IMG/VR virus record: IMGVR_UViG_3300035099_000081
Coordinates: 1-42,073 of that record
Strand: one strand, 5' to 3'
DNA: 42,073 bases
Origin: a virus
Positions 5,959-13,509 of the stretch are shown piece after piece (position 1 is the first letter of the stretch; each line of letters opens with the position of its first letter). Below the pieces are notes generated by a model that was not told the DNA's origin, ran no database searches, and worked only from the letters and a program-made list of their open reading frames with translations. Made by a program: the position numbers and the translations under genes.

Positions 5959-6675
5959 CTACGTACTCCTTCTCCTGTGGACGCAGCCGCACAGCGGGCA
6001 CGTGCAGGACTCAACGGGCTGTTTCCCCTGGCGCTCACGCAGCGTTTCGACCACAGCCTGCACAGGCTGGCCGTCTAATCTGGCAACCGTTGCCAACTCT
6101 ATGGCCTCTTTGGGGTTGGGGTCGGAGACGATCTCGTTGGCGATCCTGCCGCTCAGGAGCTGGAAGGCTTCTGGGTCGTCCTTGAAGATAGGCCATTGGG
6201 CCGCCAAGCCGCGCAGGGTTCGCGGTGCCGTGTTCTTGGCGTAGCCAGTCGTGTCTCTGATGAATTCGGATAGACGCTCTGACCAGTTCTCGCCATAGCC
6301 GTAGCGCCGCTGCCACTCGTAGGCGCACTGGGCCGCGATCAACAGCATGTCCACGGCGCGGGTCATGGCCTGCGCGATCATCATGGCGAGTTTCGCATCC
6401 GACCAGTAGCGCGGGTCGGGCGAGTCCTCCCTGACGACCAGGGCGCGCTCCGACTGCACATGGCCGTCCGTCGTGACGGTGCTCACGAAGTCCCCGTTGA
6501 CCACGAGGCGGAACTTCTTGGCGTGAAGTGCCGAGTGACACTCCCGGCACAAGCTCACATCAGGGACCTGAACGTGACCGGTCGCGCCACCCATGCCCTT
6601 CTCAGGGTGATGGTGCTCGGCGCGGGCCGGACGGCCGCACCGCACGCAGACGAGTGTGTTGTCGATCTCAGGCAT
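5959..6675 (-). CDS. HNH-like endonuclease domain protein
   Basis: A 238-aa protein. Residues 10-51 carry an HNH-type zinc site: CVRCG (C10, C13), HHH (21-23), then SLCRECHSALH (C43, C46, H47, H51). A long helical middle domain follows (70-200), then a C-terminal CTCPLCGCVH knuckle. HNH domains cut DNA in recombination, repair or packaging; the helical part may supply specificity. It overlaps the preceding gene by 8 bases and abuts the next. Confidence 0.7.
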   Translation of the reverse strand: MPEIDNTLVCVRCGRPARAEHHHPEKGMGGATGHVQVPDVSLCRECHSALHAKKFRLVVNGDFVSTVTTDGHVQSERALVVREDSPDPRYWSDAKLAMMIAQAMTRAVDMLLIAAQCAYEWQRRYGYGENWSERLSEFIRDTTGYAKNTAPRTLRGLAAQWPIFKDDPEAFQLLSGRIANEIVSDPNPKEAIELATVARLDGQPVQAVVETLRERQGKQPVESCTCPLCGCVHRRRST

Positions 6676-7063
6676 CGGGTCTCTTCACTGGCACCCAGAT
6701 GGGCTTGTGCGCTTCTATGCGCGTCGGGCAGAACCAGCCTGACCAGGGCCTGCCGTTCGTTGTTCCTGTGCGCCACACCATTTTCTGGCCGCAGGGAGGT
6801 TTGCCCTCCTCCTGGTACGCACAGGTCGGCCGGTTGTCCTCGACTGGTGGCCCTGGCGGCTCGACAGGTGCCCTCGGCTGTTCCGTCGTGTCCTCCTGGG
6901 CTGGCTGGGCCGCAGCCCATCCCTCTAGGATAAGGGCGCAGCGTTCCTTGAACTCCTCGATGGTGGAAGCCCGGACGGTGAACATGGGATCGTCCTGCCC
7001 ACCGTGCCAGGTGACGTTGAATGGGTACTGCTCCTGGCCTACGGCCTTTATCTGTTCAGTCAT
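6668..7063 (-). CDS. Hypothetical protein with C-terminal zinc-ribbon-like site
   Basis: A 131-aa protein: N-terminal beta/alpha stretch (NVTWHGGQDDPMFTVRA), Pro-rich linker at about 60-76, then CAYQEEGKPPCGQK and FCPTR, a three-Cys region likely to bind metal. ATG 7063 follows a GAGGGAAG ribosome site. Unknown function. Confidence 0.7.
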   Translation of the reverse strand: MTEQIKAVGQEQYPFNVTWHGGQDDPMFTVRASTIEEFKERCALILEGWAAAQPAQEDTTEQPRAPVEPPGPPVEDNRPTCAYQEEGKPPCGQKMVWRTGTTNGRPWSGWFCPTRIEAHKPIWVPVKRPDA

Positions 7064-7075
7064 TTCTTCCCTCTG

Positions 7076-7390
7076 CTAGCCTTCACGACACGCGCTATCT
7101 TGATAACGGGGGGGATGTTTCTCCCAGTCCTTCATAAGATACCCAGGGTACATCTCCGGCATCGGGTCTCCCCACTTATCGTAGATAGGCGTGCGGTGCC
7201 GAGGAGACTTCGAGATACGTAGGAACCGGCCGTCCTGTACCTGGGCGTAGTCTCCCTCTATAAGCGCGATCTGGTACGTGGTGAGGCCATCGAGGGCCGG
7301 AACCTCGTCGCCTCGCTTCACGCGCCGGAGTTCGTTCCACCAGCACTTGACCTGCGCACCGTTAGGAAGCTCGTCGTACATCCCCATCAT
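7076..7390 (-). CDS. Small conserved phage-type protein
   Basis: A 104-aa protein beginning MMGMYDELPNGAQVKC and containing YQIALIEGDYAQVQDGRFLR. This resembles short beta-rich phage early proteins that often open with MYDE or MFDE. The start overlaps the previous stop as ATGA and has GAGGTGAG just upstream. No biochemical role is known. Confidence 0.7.
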   Translation of the reverse strand: MMGMYDELPNGAQVKCWWNELRRVKRGDEVPALDGLTTYQIALIEGDYAQVQDGRFLRISKSPRHRTPIYDKWGDPMPEMYPGYLMKDWEKHPPRYQDSACREG

Positions 7391-7728
7391 CTCACCTCTG
7401 GGCAGATGTGGCTCTCAGCGGGCTCCCCGCAGCCTTGGCAGGACGCAGCGTGATCCGACTGGTAGCCGTACAGCGGCTTGTCGGCCCTACTGCCCCCTTC
7501 GGGCGCGGGTCCCTGAAACGGTGCGGGGCTGGCCAGCGGGCCAACCGAGGTCGGGATAGCGAGCCGCGAGACATAGAGCGGCCCGGGTATGTACTGCCGG
7601 AGCGCATCGAACCGTGCCATCAGCCGCGCCACCTCAATCTGTAGCCCGCGCACGTCATCTTTTAGGCCCTTGATGATGTCCCACATATCGTCGTGTGCAG
7701 CCTGTTGCTTCTTGTTTTCGTTTGACAT
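7387..7728 (-). CDS. Coiled-coil protein with C-terminal zinc knuckle
   Basis: A 113-aa protein. ATG 7728 has AGGAGGAG a few bases upstream; the frame stays open further upstream but that part overlaps the previous gene. Residues 1-45 form an amphipathic heptad helix (IIKGLKDDVRGLQIEVARLM), followed by a Pro/Ala/Gly linker and SCQGCGEPAESHIC. Probably an oligomeric small regulator or scaffold; function unknown. Confidence 0.65.
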   Translation of the reverse strand: MSNENKKQQAAHDDMWDIIKGLKDDVRGLQIEVARLMARFDALRQYIPGPLYVSRLAIPTSVGPLASPAPFQGPAPEGGSRADKPLYGYQSDHAASCQGCGEPAESHICPEVR

Positions 7729-7736
7729 GACTCCTC

Positions 7737-7979
7737 CTACCGCCTTCCTTGTTTTAGCCCTTCGGCTCCTCGGACAGACCCCCATAGATGGGCCTTTGCG
7801 GTCGCCACCTGCGCCTCGGAGCGTAGCCTGTGCGCCCTGATATAGGCACGCTCGGCAGCGGACTTGCTGCCTGCCCATCTGGGCTTGAGCAATTTCTTCC
7901 GGTACAGGGCGAAATGCTCCTCGCCGCATTCGGCCAATAGCGCCACGCAGGCGTCGCAGTCGCACCGTCTCGGTGCCAT
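7737..7979 (-). CDS. Small basic protein with CDCDAC motif
   Basis: An 80-aa protein from ATG 7979 (AAGGA about 9 bases upstream). N-terminal RRCDCDACVALLAECGEEHF is Cys-rich and the remainder is basic and helical (KSAAERAYIRAHRLRSEAQ). No family recognised. It ends 8 bases before the next gene. Confidence 0.6.
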   Translation of the reverse strand: MAPRRCDCDACVALLAECGEEHFALYRKKLLKPRWAGSKSAAERAYIRAHRLRSEAQVATAKAHLWGSVRGAEGLKQGRR

Positions 7980-7990
7980 CGCACATGTCC

Positions 7991-8245
7991 TTATCCGCGA
8001 TCCAGCGGGATGTCGTGCCTCATCTCGCGGCACGGCTCCGTGCCATATTCCACGCGGCCGCAATACACGCATGTGCTCTCGCCCCCGATGTCGCGGCTAT
8101 ACATCCAGAGAAGATGGCAGTGTGGGCAGCGCTTCTCGGCCGCCCGTGGGCTAGCGGCCGTTGGCGGCGGGGAGACCGCTAGCCCATCAGCACTGTCGGG
8201 CGGCCCACCCGGAAGAAGGAGGGAAGGGTTACGCGAACTTGTCAT
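7991..8245 (-). CDS. Small zinc-ribbon protein
   Basis: An 84-aa protein: disordered Pro/Ser/Ala-rich first half, then CPHC, 15 residues and CVYCG, a standard zinc ribbon. ATG 8245 overlaps the end of the MT-A70 gene by 17 bases. The role is unknown; zinc ribbons of this kind often bind nucleic acid or protein. Confidence 0.65.
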   Translation of the reverse strand: MTSSRNPSLLLPGGPPDSADGLAVSPPPTAASPRAAEKRCPHCHLLWMYSRDIGGESTCVYCGRVEYGTEPCREMRHDIPLDRG

Positions 8246-8828
8246 GCCAGTATCCATCCGTCTCAAAGTTGAACGCCTCATCGCCCCAGCTATCCCAGCC
8301 GAACCGCTGCTTGCGGGCGAACACGTCTAGGTAAGGCCCAGGACTCATGTGCATCACCATGTCATAGAAGGCGGCGGGCTTCTCAGAATGGTTCGTGTGA
8401 GGGGCATACAAGATATTTGGCTGGTCGGAGCGAAAGACCTTAAGGTTGCCCCGCACGGCAAAGATGACGTGCTCCGTCACACCCCGGTAATAGAATCCCA
8501 TGCCGATCCAGTTGTCATCGGAGACCCTGTGCCGCTTGATCCAGGTGATGATCGTCTTCGGTTCAAATCCCCACGCTCGCGCTAGCCCGTGAGCCTCCAC
8601 CATGAAGCTGTTAGTCGTCCAGAGGTAAAGGTGGGCCTGGTCGGCAGCCCAAAGGCCAACAGGGAGATTGAGAAGCTCCTGCTGGGTCATGGTGGGGTAA
8701 GGCGTTGCGCCTTCGGGCGGCTTCACGTTGTACCGCCACGGCGGATCGGCGACTATCGTCCGATACCGCTTGGTCGGCTGCTGGGCCGCAGGGGAGAACA
8801 TGGGGAGCACGATATTGTGCGTGGTCAT
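8229..8828 (-). CDS. MT-A70-family adenine N6 methyltransferase
   Basis: A 199-aa protein from ATG 8828. The catalytic motif DPPW is at 28-31 (TIVADPPWRYN). Further MT-A70 features are AHLYLWTTNSF, WGFEPKTIITWIK, EHVIFAVRG and HSEKPAAFYDMV. Family members transfer methyl from S-adenosylmethionine to adenine N6, in phages usually in DNA, and can shield against host restriction. It starts one base after the other methyltransferase gene, suggesting joint expression. Confidence 0.85.
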   Translation of the reverse strand: MTTHNIVLPMFSPAAQQPTKRYRTIVADPPWRYNVKPPEGATPYPTMTQQELLNLPVGLWAADQAHLYLWTTNSFMVEAHGLARAWGFEPKTIITWIKRHRVSDDNWIGMGFYYRGVTEHVIFAVRGNLKVFRSDQPNILYAPHTNHSEKPAAFYDMVMHMSPGPYLDVFARKQRFGWDSWGDEAFNFETDGYWHDKFA

Positions 8829-8829
8829 A

Positions 8830-9621
8830 CTAGGGAGTCCCGTTCCGAAAGACCAGGAAATAGCTGTGGTTCTTCCGTGCATGGTGCTGATAATTCCAGC
8901 GTCGGGCCGGTTCTGTAGGCTGTACTAGGATGAATAGGTCCTCAGCGTCAAGCCCTAGCAGATTCGCCATCTGCAGCAATAGGACGTGTACCCAGACCTG
9001 CTTTCCGCTTTCAATCTGGTCTTGGCACTTAACTACCAGATAACCGCCCTTGCGGAGAATTCTCCTAGCTTCGCCCATTCCTAGCCGGTAAAGGTCTAGG
9101 ACCTCCTCGGCTGAGGTAGGTGTCAGACCATCCAGTGCGCCCAACTGGTAAGGTTCCGCGATACTAGCCTTGATGCGACTGCCGCTGCCATGCTGTGCAT
9201 AGGGCGGGTCTAGGATTACGGCGTCGAAGGTCCCGGACTGAAAAGGAGCCTGGCGGAAATCCGCCTTAATATCCACCGGTAGCAGGGCGTCCATCTTGAT
9301 CAACCGGATGTCACGATCGATCCGAAGCTGCAACTCCTGCCAAAACCCGCCCTTCCCATAGGTCATATCAAGCACCAGACCGGATACGTAGAGAGCGGCA
9401 AGCCGCGCGAACAGGGCTGCGTTTCGTCCGACCATAGCGGTAAGAACTGTCGGTGCCAGACTCGCGGGTTCAGCAGTTAGCTCCGGCGTAAAGGCTAGTT
9501 GCCGTACGGCGGAGAGAACAGGTTGGGGGATAGCATGAGGCGGCCGCCGACCCGCTAGCCCTATGGGCATCGTCGGGCTGCTATCCCCCGTGATCCCTTC
9601 GCGCTCGTAGTAGGGCCTCAT
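8830..9621 (-). CDS. DNA methyltransferase (N4/N6 amino type, DPPY)
   Basis: A 263-aa protein. SAM-binding motif I is at 82-94 (LVLDMTYGKGGFW), the catalytic motif DPPY at 138-141, followed by ARRILRKGGYLVVKCQDQ. The DPPY tetrad indicates amino-methylation of adenine or cytosine. It is smaller than restriction-system enzymes and no endonuclease gene is adjacent, so an orphan phage methylase is likely. The start is in an ATGA overlap with the preceding gene. Confidence 0.8.
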   Translation of the reverse strand: MRPYYEREGITGDSSPTMPIGLAGRRPPHAIPQPVLSAVRQLAFTPELTAEPASLAPTVLTAMVGRNAALFARLAALYVSGLVLDMTYGKGGFWQELQLRIDRDIRLIKMDALLPVDIKADFRQAPFQSGTFDAVILDPPYAQHGSGSRIKASIAEPYQLGALDGLTPTSAEEVLDLYRLGMGEARRILRKGGYLVVKCQDQIESGKQVWVHVLLLQMANLLGLDAEDLFILVQPTEPARRWNYQHHARKNHSYFLVFRNGTP

Positions 9622-9917
9622 ATCGAATGCCCCGTGATGTCACCCCAGTCGTAGGGCTTCAGCCGCTTCGGGCGTGGCTGCTTCCGTGCACACTCAGGGC
9701 AGACCGTGAGGATCGTCCTCATCCGCGCCCCAGCTGGCACCCAATCTATCCGAACGCCAGTCGCCGCGTCGCAATAGTGACCACACGTATAGGCAAGCAC
9801 CTGGGGGATCGCCTTGCCCGCCTCGGAGCGGACACACGATTTTGCTGCCGAAGAGGAGGCGAAGGAAGTCTCCGAGGCGGGCGAAAGGCCAGTTTTGGCG
9901 GCAGGCTGTGTGTCCAT
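9618..9917 (-). CDS. Small zinc-binding hypothetical protein
   Basis: A 99-aa protein with a Ser/Ala-rich N-terminus, CGHYC in the middle and CPEC before a basic tail, giving a split zinc site. It is first in the block that continues into both methyltransferases. ATG 9917 lies only 7 bases after a promoter -10 and has no ribosome site, so its message may be leaderless. Confidence 0.65.
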   Translation of the reverse strand: MDTQPAAKTGLSPASETSFASSSAAKSCVRSEAGKAIPQVLAYTCGHYCDAATGVRIDWVPAGARMRTILTVCPECARKQPRPKRLKPYDWGDITGHSI

Positions 9918-9924
9918 CTCGTCT

Positions 9925-9952
9925 ATTATCGGCCTTCAGGGGCGAACGTCAA
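9925..9952 (-). promoter_or_regulatory. Sigma70-like promoter, possibly leaderless, for methyltransferase block
   Basis: On the minus strand TTGACG (9952-9947) is followed after 16 bases by GATAAT (9930-9925), each 5/6 to consensus. The ATG at 9917 is where transcription would be expected to begin. It sits in the 89-bp gap after the phosphoesterase gene, in which I see no terminator. Confidence 0.6.
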
Positions 9953-10006
9953 CCCCTTTTTCTAACAAACGTTTCTATGGCACGACCCGCTCTCTATTGA
10001 CCGCGA

Positions 10007-10993
10007 CTATACACGGTAAAGCTGGGCGAGGGCCTTGAAGTCGGTGAATCGTGGCCGGAGGTGGTAGATGTGGGACCTGCCCGTGTGCGGGCTTTTAATA
10101 ATGATCGCAGCGCCTTGCCGCTGCTTGCCCCGCGCCCTCGCGGGTAGGCGGCAACTGATATACCGCAACTTGGAGGGACTAAAACAACCGCCCACCTCAA
10201 CCGCCACGTGCCTATCCGCCCTATCGTAGGTCGTGCCCGCGTAGTGGGTGTGGCCCAGCACGCAATCGGTGTCGTAACTCTCCATGACGTAGAGGCCGAC
10301 GTTGGTGCCAGTGGCGCTCGGATGGCCGACCAGGACGCCGTGAACGCGGCAATAGTGGTATGGCGTGACCCTGATCCGCGAATCATTGGCGTAGAGGACT
10401 TCTTCGGGTTCTTTGTCGTCCAGGACGAGGTCGAGCATGGCACGCGCATCCTTATCCATGTTCCTGAGTAAACGACGAATCCGCTCAGCATGATTGCCCA
10501 TGTGAATGTCCAGGCCATCCGGCAGGGCGTCCAGCAGGACGGCAGACACGTCGCGCCAGGCGCGTATCTCGGCATCAGGCGTCAGGTTGGGGTCTCGCTC
10601 GAACCAACTGAGCCAATCCACGTCCCACGCATCGCCGTCCATCACAGCCCGCCGCACGCCCCAGGCCACGGCGACGTCAAGGACCTGCTCGATGAACTTC
10701 GCATCGTGATAGGGCGTGTGCATATCCAGGAGACACACGCAGTCCTGCTCGATGCGCGGGGCCTCGTTCCAGAGAGTGACCCTGGGGGCTGGGATCGGAC
10801 CCATCCGCCGCCCACTCCAGCGGAGGTTGCTGGCCACATGGCGCAGTGTGTCCCACGTATAGGTGTAGCCATGTTGAGCCAGCCATTCCTCGATGTGGGC
10901 GCGGCTGAGGTTCCCGACATACATCTGCCGGAGAGTCTCAGTATCGCGGACCGTCAGCTTCTTGCTCTTCACGGTCGGCCCGTGCACCACCAT
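10007..10993 (-). CDS. Calcineurin-like metallophosphoesterase
   Basis: A 328-aa protein. The N-terminal about 60 residues look like an HTH/helical DNA-binding region (RDTETLRQMYVGNLSRAHIEEWL). The phosphoesterase metal motifs then follow in order: DMH (90-92), GDAWD around 120-124, GNHAER (166-171), VGHP with His224 and GHTHYAG (247-253). Such enzymes hydrolyse phosphomono- or diesters with two metal ions; phage versions are often linked to nucleic-acid repair. The substrate cannot be read from the sequence. ATG 10993 is preceded very closely by GGAGG, so one of the two GTG codons just after it is an alternative start. Confidence 0.8.
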   Translation of the reverse strand: MVVHGPTVKSKKLTVRDTETLRQMYVGNLSRAHIEEWLAQHGYTYTWDTLRHVASNLRWSGRRMGPIPAPRVTLWNEAPRIEQDCVCLLDMHTPYHDAKFIEQVLDVAVAWGVRRAVMDGDAWDVDWLSWFERDPNLTPDAEIRAWRDVSAVLLDALPDGLDIHMGNHAERIRRLLRNMDKDARAMLDLVLDDKEPEEVLYANDSRIRVTPYHYCRVHGVLVGHPSATGTNVGLYVMESYDTDCVLGHTHYAGTTYDRADRHVAVEVGGCFSPSKLRYISCRLPARARGKQRQGAAIIIKSPHTGRSHIYHLRPRFTDFKALAQLYRV

Positions 10994-11003
10994 GCCTCCA
11001 ACC

Positions 11004-11195
11004 CTAGCGGGACGAAGGCGATGCTGGGCTCGGCGTCCGGCCGCCAGACGAGCCAACCCTCAGCGAGTACGAGCCGACACGGTGGTAGACGACGACCGTC
11101 CCGTCCGGCAGGCAGATCGCTATGTACCGTGGGCGGCCGATCATCTTGTTTGCCCGGAAGAACCGTATCTCCGGGAGGTTCCCCAGACCCTCCAT
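11004..11195 (-). CDS. Small hypothetical protein
   Basis: A 63-aa protein with a beta-rich core (IRFFRANKMIGRPRYIA, then DGTVVVYHRVGSYSL) and a Ser/Pro-rich tail. It fits the operon spacing: it starts 9 bases after the previous stop and ends 10 bases before the phosphoesterase ATG. That spacing makes it a better choice than the longer alternative frame 10969-11208. Function unknown. Confidence 0.5.
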   Translation of the reverse strand: MEGLGNLPEIRFFRANKMIGRPRYIAICLPDGTVVVYHRVGSYSLRVGSSGGRTPSPASPSSR

Positions 11196-11204
11196 CAAGT
11201 GTCT

Positions 11205-11525
11205 TCACGGCCAGTTCTCCTTCCCCTGCCAGGGCGCGTATGCCTTTGTCCTACCCATCTGCCTGTCATGGAAATGGATAGCCACGAGGCGGACTGCCCG
11301 GTGTAGGGAGACGCTTCTAGTGACACAGCATAGTGGGAGGCCAACGTCGGGCATCAGGCCCGATTCCGACTCGGCTGGGAGACAGGCGCGGTACGGTTCC
11401 CAACAGCACATCTCCTGGTGGAAGTCGTCGCCCGGCCAGATGCCAAACCCGTCCCGCATAGGATAGATGCACCCATCGCGTGGGACAACGCGCCCCTTGC
11501 CACTGACGCCTTCGGCCATCCTCAC
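11205..11525 (-). CDS. Hypothetical protein after the endolysin
   Basis: A 106-aa protein with several aromatic and Cys residues (FHQEMCCWEPYRAC). GTG 11525 overlaps the endolysin stop as GTGA; ATG 11519 is the alternative start. No family recognised. Its position just after the endolysin could fit a lysis accessory role, but there is no signal peptide or membrane segment to support that. Confidence 0.6.
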   Translation of the reverse strand: MRMAEGVSGKGRVVPRDGCIYPMRDGFGIWPGDDFHQEMCCWEPYRACLPAESESGLMPDVGLPLCCVTRSVSLHRAVRLVAIHFHDRQMGRTKAYAPWQGKENWP

Positions 11526-12331
11526 CGGCCTATTGCCTTCAGCCTCTCGTCAAGGTTCTGGTACGTCTTCGAGTCCAGGTGCCGCAGGGTGTCGGCCTCG
11601 TGCTGAGCCAGACCCGCCTGCTGGTAGGCGATTGCGGCGGCCAACCAACTTGCACCCAACTCTCGGTCGGCCCGTTCCTTGTCGATTGCCGCTTGCAGTT
11701 CCTCTAGTGTTGCCATGTTCTCCCCCTCAAAGAAGTCTGGGGCAAAGGTGTCCAGGTCCACCTCCTTGCACAATAAACCCGACTCCGTGTCATACTGCCG
11801 ACCTATTAGCCTGTCACGTGTCCACGGCCCGATGACGGCGGCCGTGTCTAGCCTGGGGTCATGATTCCTGGTGTCGCAGACCCACAGCGGCCAGCGAGCC
11901 AGCCGCGACCAGTCCGGCTGCCCAGCCCTATCGTACACCCAAGCGCCGGTATAGATGCAGACCTTCTTTCCCTCCTGCTCGAAGGCCACGGCCAGGTCAT
12001 AGATACTTGGTTCAAGTGTGCCATCTATCTCCACGTCCACGGCTACGACTCGGATCGCGTCCCACATTCCGCCCGCATTCGTCCTTGTCACGGCTACGGA
12101 GGTGGCGATAGAGTACCAAGGGTTCGCATTTGAGTAGACGGCGACTATGAGGCCCTCGGCTTGTGCGTCCCGTAGGTTGGCCTCAGCAACCTCTCTCAGG
12201 GCCGTGTTGTTTTCAAAGCCGCCCGTCCAGCAACCTTGGATCAAGATACGATACCCCAGGGCCTTCGCCTGCGCGAAGAACGCCCTGTCCAGCCTAGCGA
12301 AGCTCGCGTCCAGGCCCAGAACTGTGTTCAT
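11522..12331 (-). CDS. GH25-like endolysin
   Basis: A 269-aa protein from ATG 12331 (GGTGAG upstream). The N-terminal about 200 residues match glycoside-hydrolase-25-type muramidases: GLDASFARLD with Asp8, an IQGCWTGG strand, VVAVDVEIDG with the catalytic D-x-E pair (Asp99, Glu101), VCIYTGAWVYD, and a final QYDTESG / VDLDTF segment. The C-terminal about 65 residues are helical and may form oligomers or bind wall. It lies directly after the membrane proteins of the lysis block. The role is peptidoglycan cleavage at lysis. Confidence 0.8.
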   Translation of the reverse strand: MNTVLGLDASFARLDRAFFAQAKALGYRILIQGCWTGGFENNTALREVAEANLRDAQAEGLIVAVYSNANPWYSIATSVAVTRTNAGGMWDAIRVVAVDVEIDGTLEPSIYDLAVAFEQEGKKVCIYTGAWVYDRAGQPDWSRLARWPLWVCDTRNHDPRLDTAAVIGPWTRDRLIGRQYDTESGLLCKEVDLDTFAPDFFEGENMATLEELQAAIDKERADRELGASWLAAAIAYQQAGLAQHEADTLRHLDSKTYQNLDERLKAIGR

Positions 12332-12461
12332 ATTGCTCACCGTGCGGCCCCTTTCCGCCGAGCGCCCGCGCCAGCAGGACAATGACCCAGTCTATGCCCG
12401 CCGGTGACAAACGATTCGTCCCGCTCAGGTCTGTGCTCCAGTGCGGTGCTCTCCATGTCAC
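12294..12461 (-). CDS. 55-aa protein of the lysis block
   Basis: GTG 12461 forms a GTGA overlap with the stop of the two-helix membrane protein, giving 55 residues with a short hydrophobic segment (GIDWVIVLLARALGG). It overlaps the endolysin start by 38 bases. It may be a small lysis regulator or spurious; the coupling and hydrophobic helix are the only support. Confidence 0.4.
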   Translation of the reverse strand: MTWRAPHWSTDLSGTNRLSPAGIDWVIVLLARALGGKGPHGEQYEHSSGPGRELR

Positions 12462-12706
12462 AGGCCCGCTCTTCCTCGTGCTATAAAGTGTATTCCCAGG
12501 CCAATGCCGACAGAGACCCAAATGCCCGTCGCTATGATTAGGAGAAAGCCAGGCACGTGGGCGCTCCACACGATCTCGCTGATGGTGTCCCCCGTCTGCC
12601 TATTGAACCAGGCAGCAACAACCTCAGCCGTCAGGAGGATTATCACGCCAACGGTTATCAGGCCAAGTGCGGCCAGGTAGAGATGCCGAAAGTCGCTGAC
12701 TCCCAT
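12458..12706 (-). CDS. Two-helix membrane protein, probable holin
   Basis: An 82-aa protein with two strong transmembrane helices, about 10-35 (AALGLITVGVIILLTAEVVA) and 52-76 (FLLIIATGIWVSVGIGLGI), and a short polar turn. ATG 12706 has GAGGAAATGAG upstream. Size, topology and position just before the endolysin fit a class II holin, which would perforate the inner membrane at lysis. The assignment rests on context rather than family match. Confidence 0.65.
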   Translation of the reverse strand: MGVSDFRHLYLAALGLITVGVIILLTAEVVAAWFNRQTGDTISEIVWSAHVPGFLLIIATGIWVSVGIGLGIHFIARGRAGL

Positions 12707-12707
12707 C

Positions 12708-12899
12708 TCATTTCCTCAACAGCACATCGAGCACAGCCGCTAGGAACGTGCCTGCGATACCGACAGCCAGGAGATAGATACCGACCTCAAGGCGGGCCAC
12801 GCGATGCGTCAGGTCGTTGCGGACAAACTGGCCCAGCTCCCTGACTTCGGCCTCAAGGGTAGCTAGGCGCTCGCGTATCGTCGAATTGGCCGCGCTCAT
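12708..12899 (-). CDS. XhlA-like coiled-coil membrane protein
   Basis: A 63-aa protein: heptad helix (IRERLATLEAEVRELGQFVR) followed by one transmembrane helix (GIYLLAVGIAGTFLAAVLDV) and a short basic end. This is the layout of hemolysin XhlA-like phage proteins found in holin/endolysin cassettes. ATG 12899 with GGTGAGGA just upstream is chosen; upstream extension of the frame lies inside the preceding gene. Confidence 0.7.
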   Translation of the reverse strand: MSAANSTIRERLATLEAEVRELGQFVRNDLTHRVARLEVGIYLLAVGIAGTFLAAVLDVLLRK

Positions 12900-12903
12900 G
12901 TCC

Positions 12904-13509
12904 TCACCCAACAATCGTTGTCCGCCGCCGCTGGCCGCCTGTGGGCGGCGCCGTGCCCGTGATGACCAGTTCTGGCGGATACGTGCCCGTCCGGGAGTCC
13001 CAGCCACCGCCGACGCTCGAGCCTGGGTTCTCGTTGTCCAGCTTGGCGATGACTGAGAAGATGCCGCCTCGATTGGCGCGGGCATCATTCACAAACGCCA
13101 GCATGTCCAGTTCCATCCAGCCCAACGAGGCTGGAAACGTGAACGCCTTGGGCGTGGGCGTCGAGCCATCATAGTCACCGCCAGCAGTGGTCCAGGCATT
13201 GGTGCCATCGTACTTGTTCCAGGTGACACCCGTCTCCGTCCACTGAGAGGGGCGCGTGCAACGGTACATTGTGGCAGCGGCCGAGGCGAAGGAAGTGTTG
13301 ACGTATAGCCGCAGGGTGGCGGCCGTCAAGTCCGTCCAGCCGCTGAGCGTGCAGTCGAAGTTGATGATCGTCCGTCTATCCTCCGTCTTGTCGCCTGATA
13401 GGTAGTACACGTCCATGTCGATAGACCAGAGCTCAAAGTTAGTATCTGGAGTCCTTGCGTCCATGTAAGCGTCGGCCGCTGCATACAGCGTTATCTGGCT
13501 CACTGCCAC
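12904..13509 (-). CDS. DNRLRE-like beta-sandwich virion protein
   Basis: A 201-aa protein with a layout like DNRLRE-type carbohydrate-associated beta sandwiches: AAADAYMDARTPDTNF, RRTIINFDC, LTAATLRLYV, then SQWTETGVTWNKYDGTNAW. Such domains occur in surface and tail-appendage proteins. Located between tail fibres and lysis genes, it is probably a distal tail or capsid surface protein that binds host glycans; the last part is inference. Confidence 0.6.
   Translation of the reverse strand: MAVSQITLYAAADAYMDARTPDTNFELWSIDMDVYYLSGDKTEDRRTIINFDCTLSGWTDLTAATLRLYVNTSFASAAATMYRCTRPSQWTETGVTWNKYDGTNAWTTAGGDYDGSTPTPKAFTFPASLGWMELDMLAFVNDARANRGGIFSVIAKLDNENPGSSVGGGWDSRTGTYPPELVITGTAPPTGGQRRRTTIVG

Noticed and set aside
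10969-11208. 79-aa minus-strand frame overlapping the phosphoesterase start
   Set aside because: Gene 11004-11195 in another frame fits the operon spacing better and looks more protein-like.
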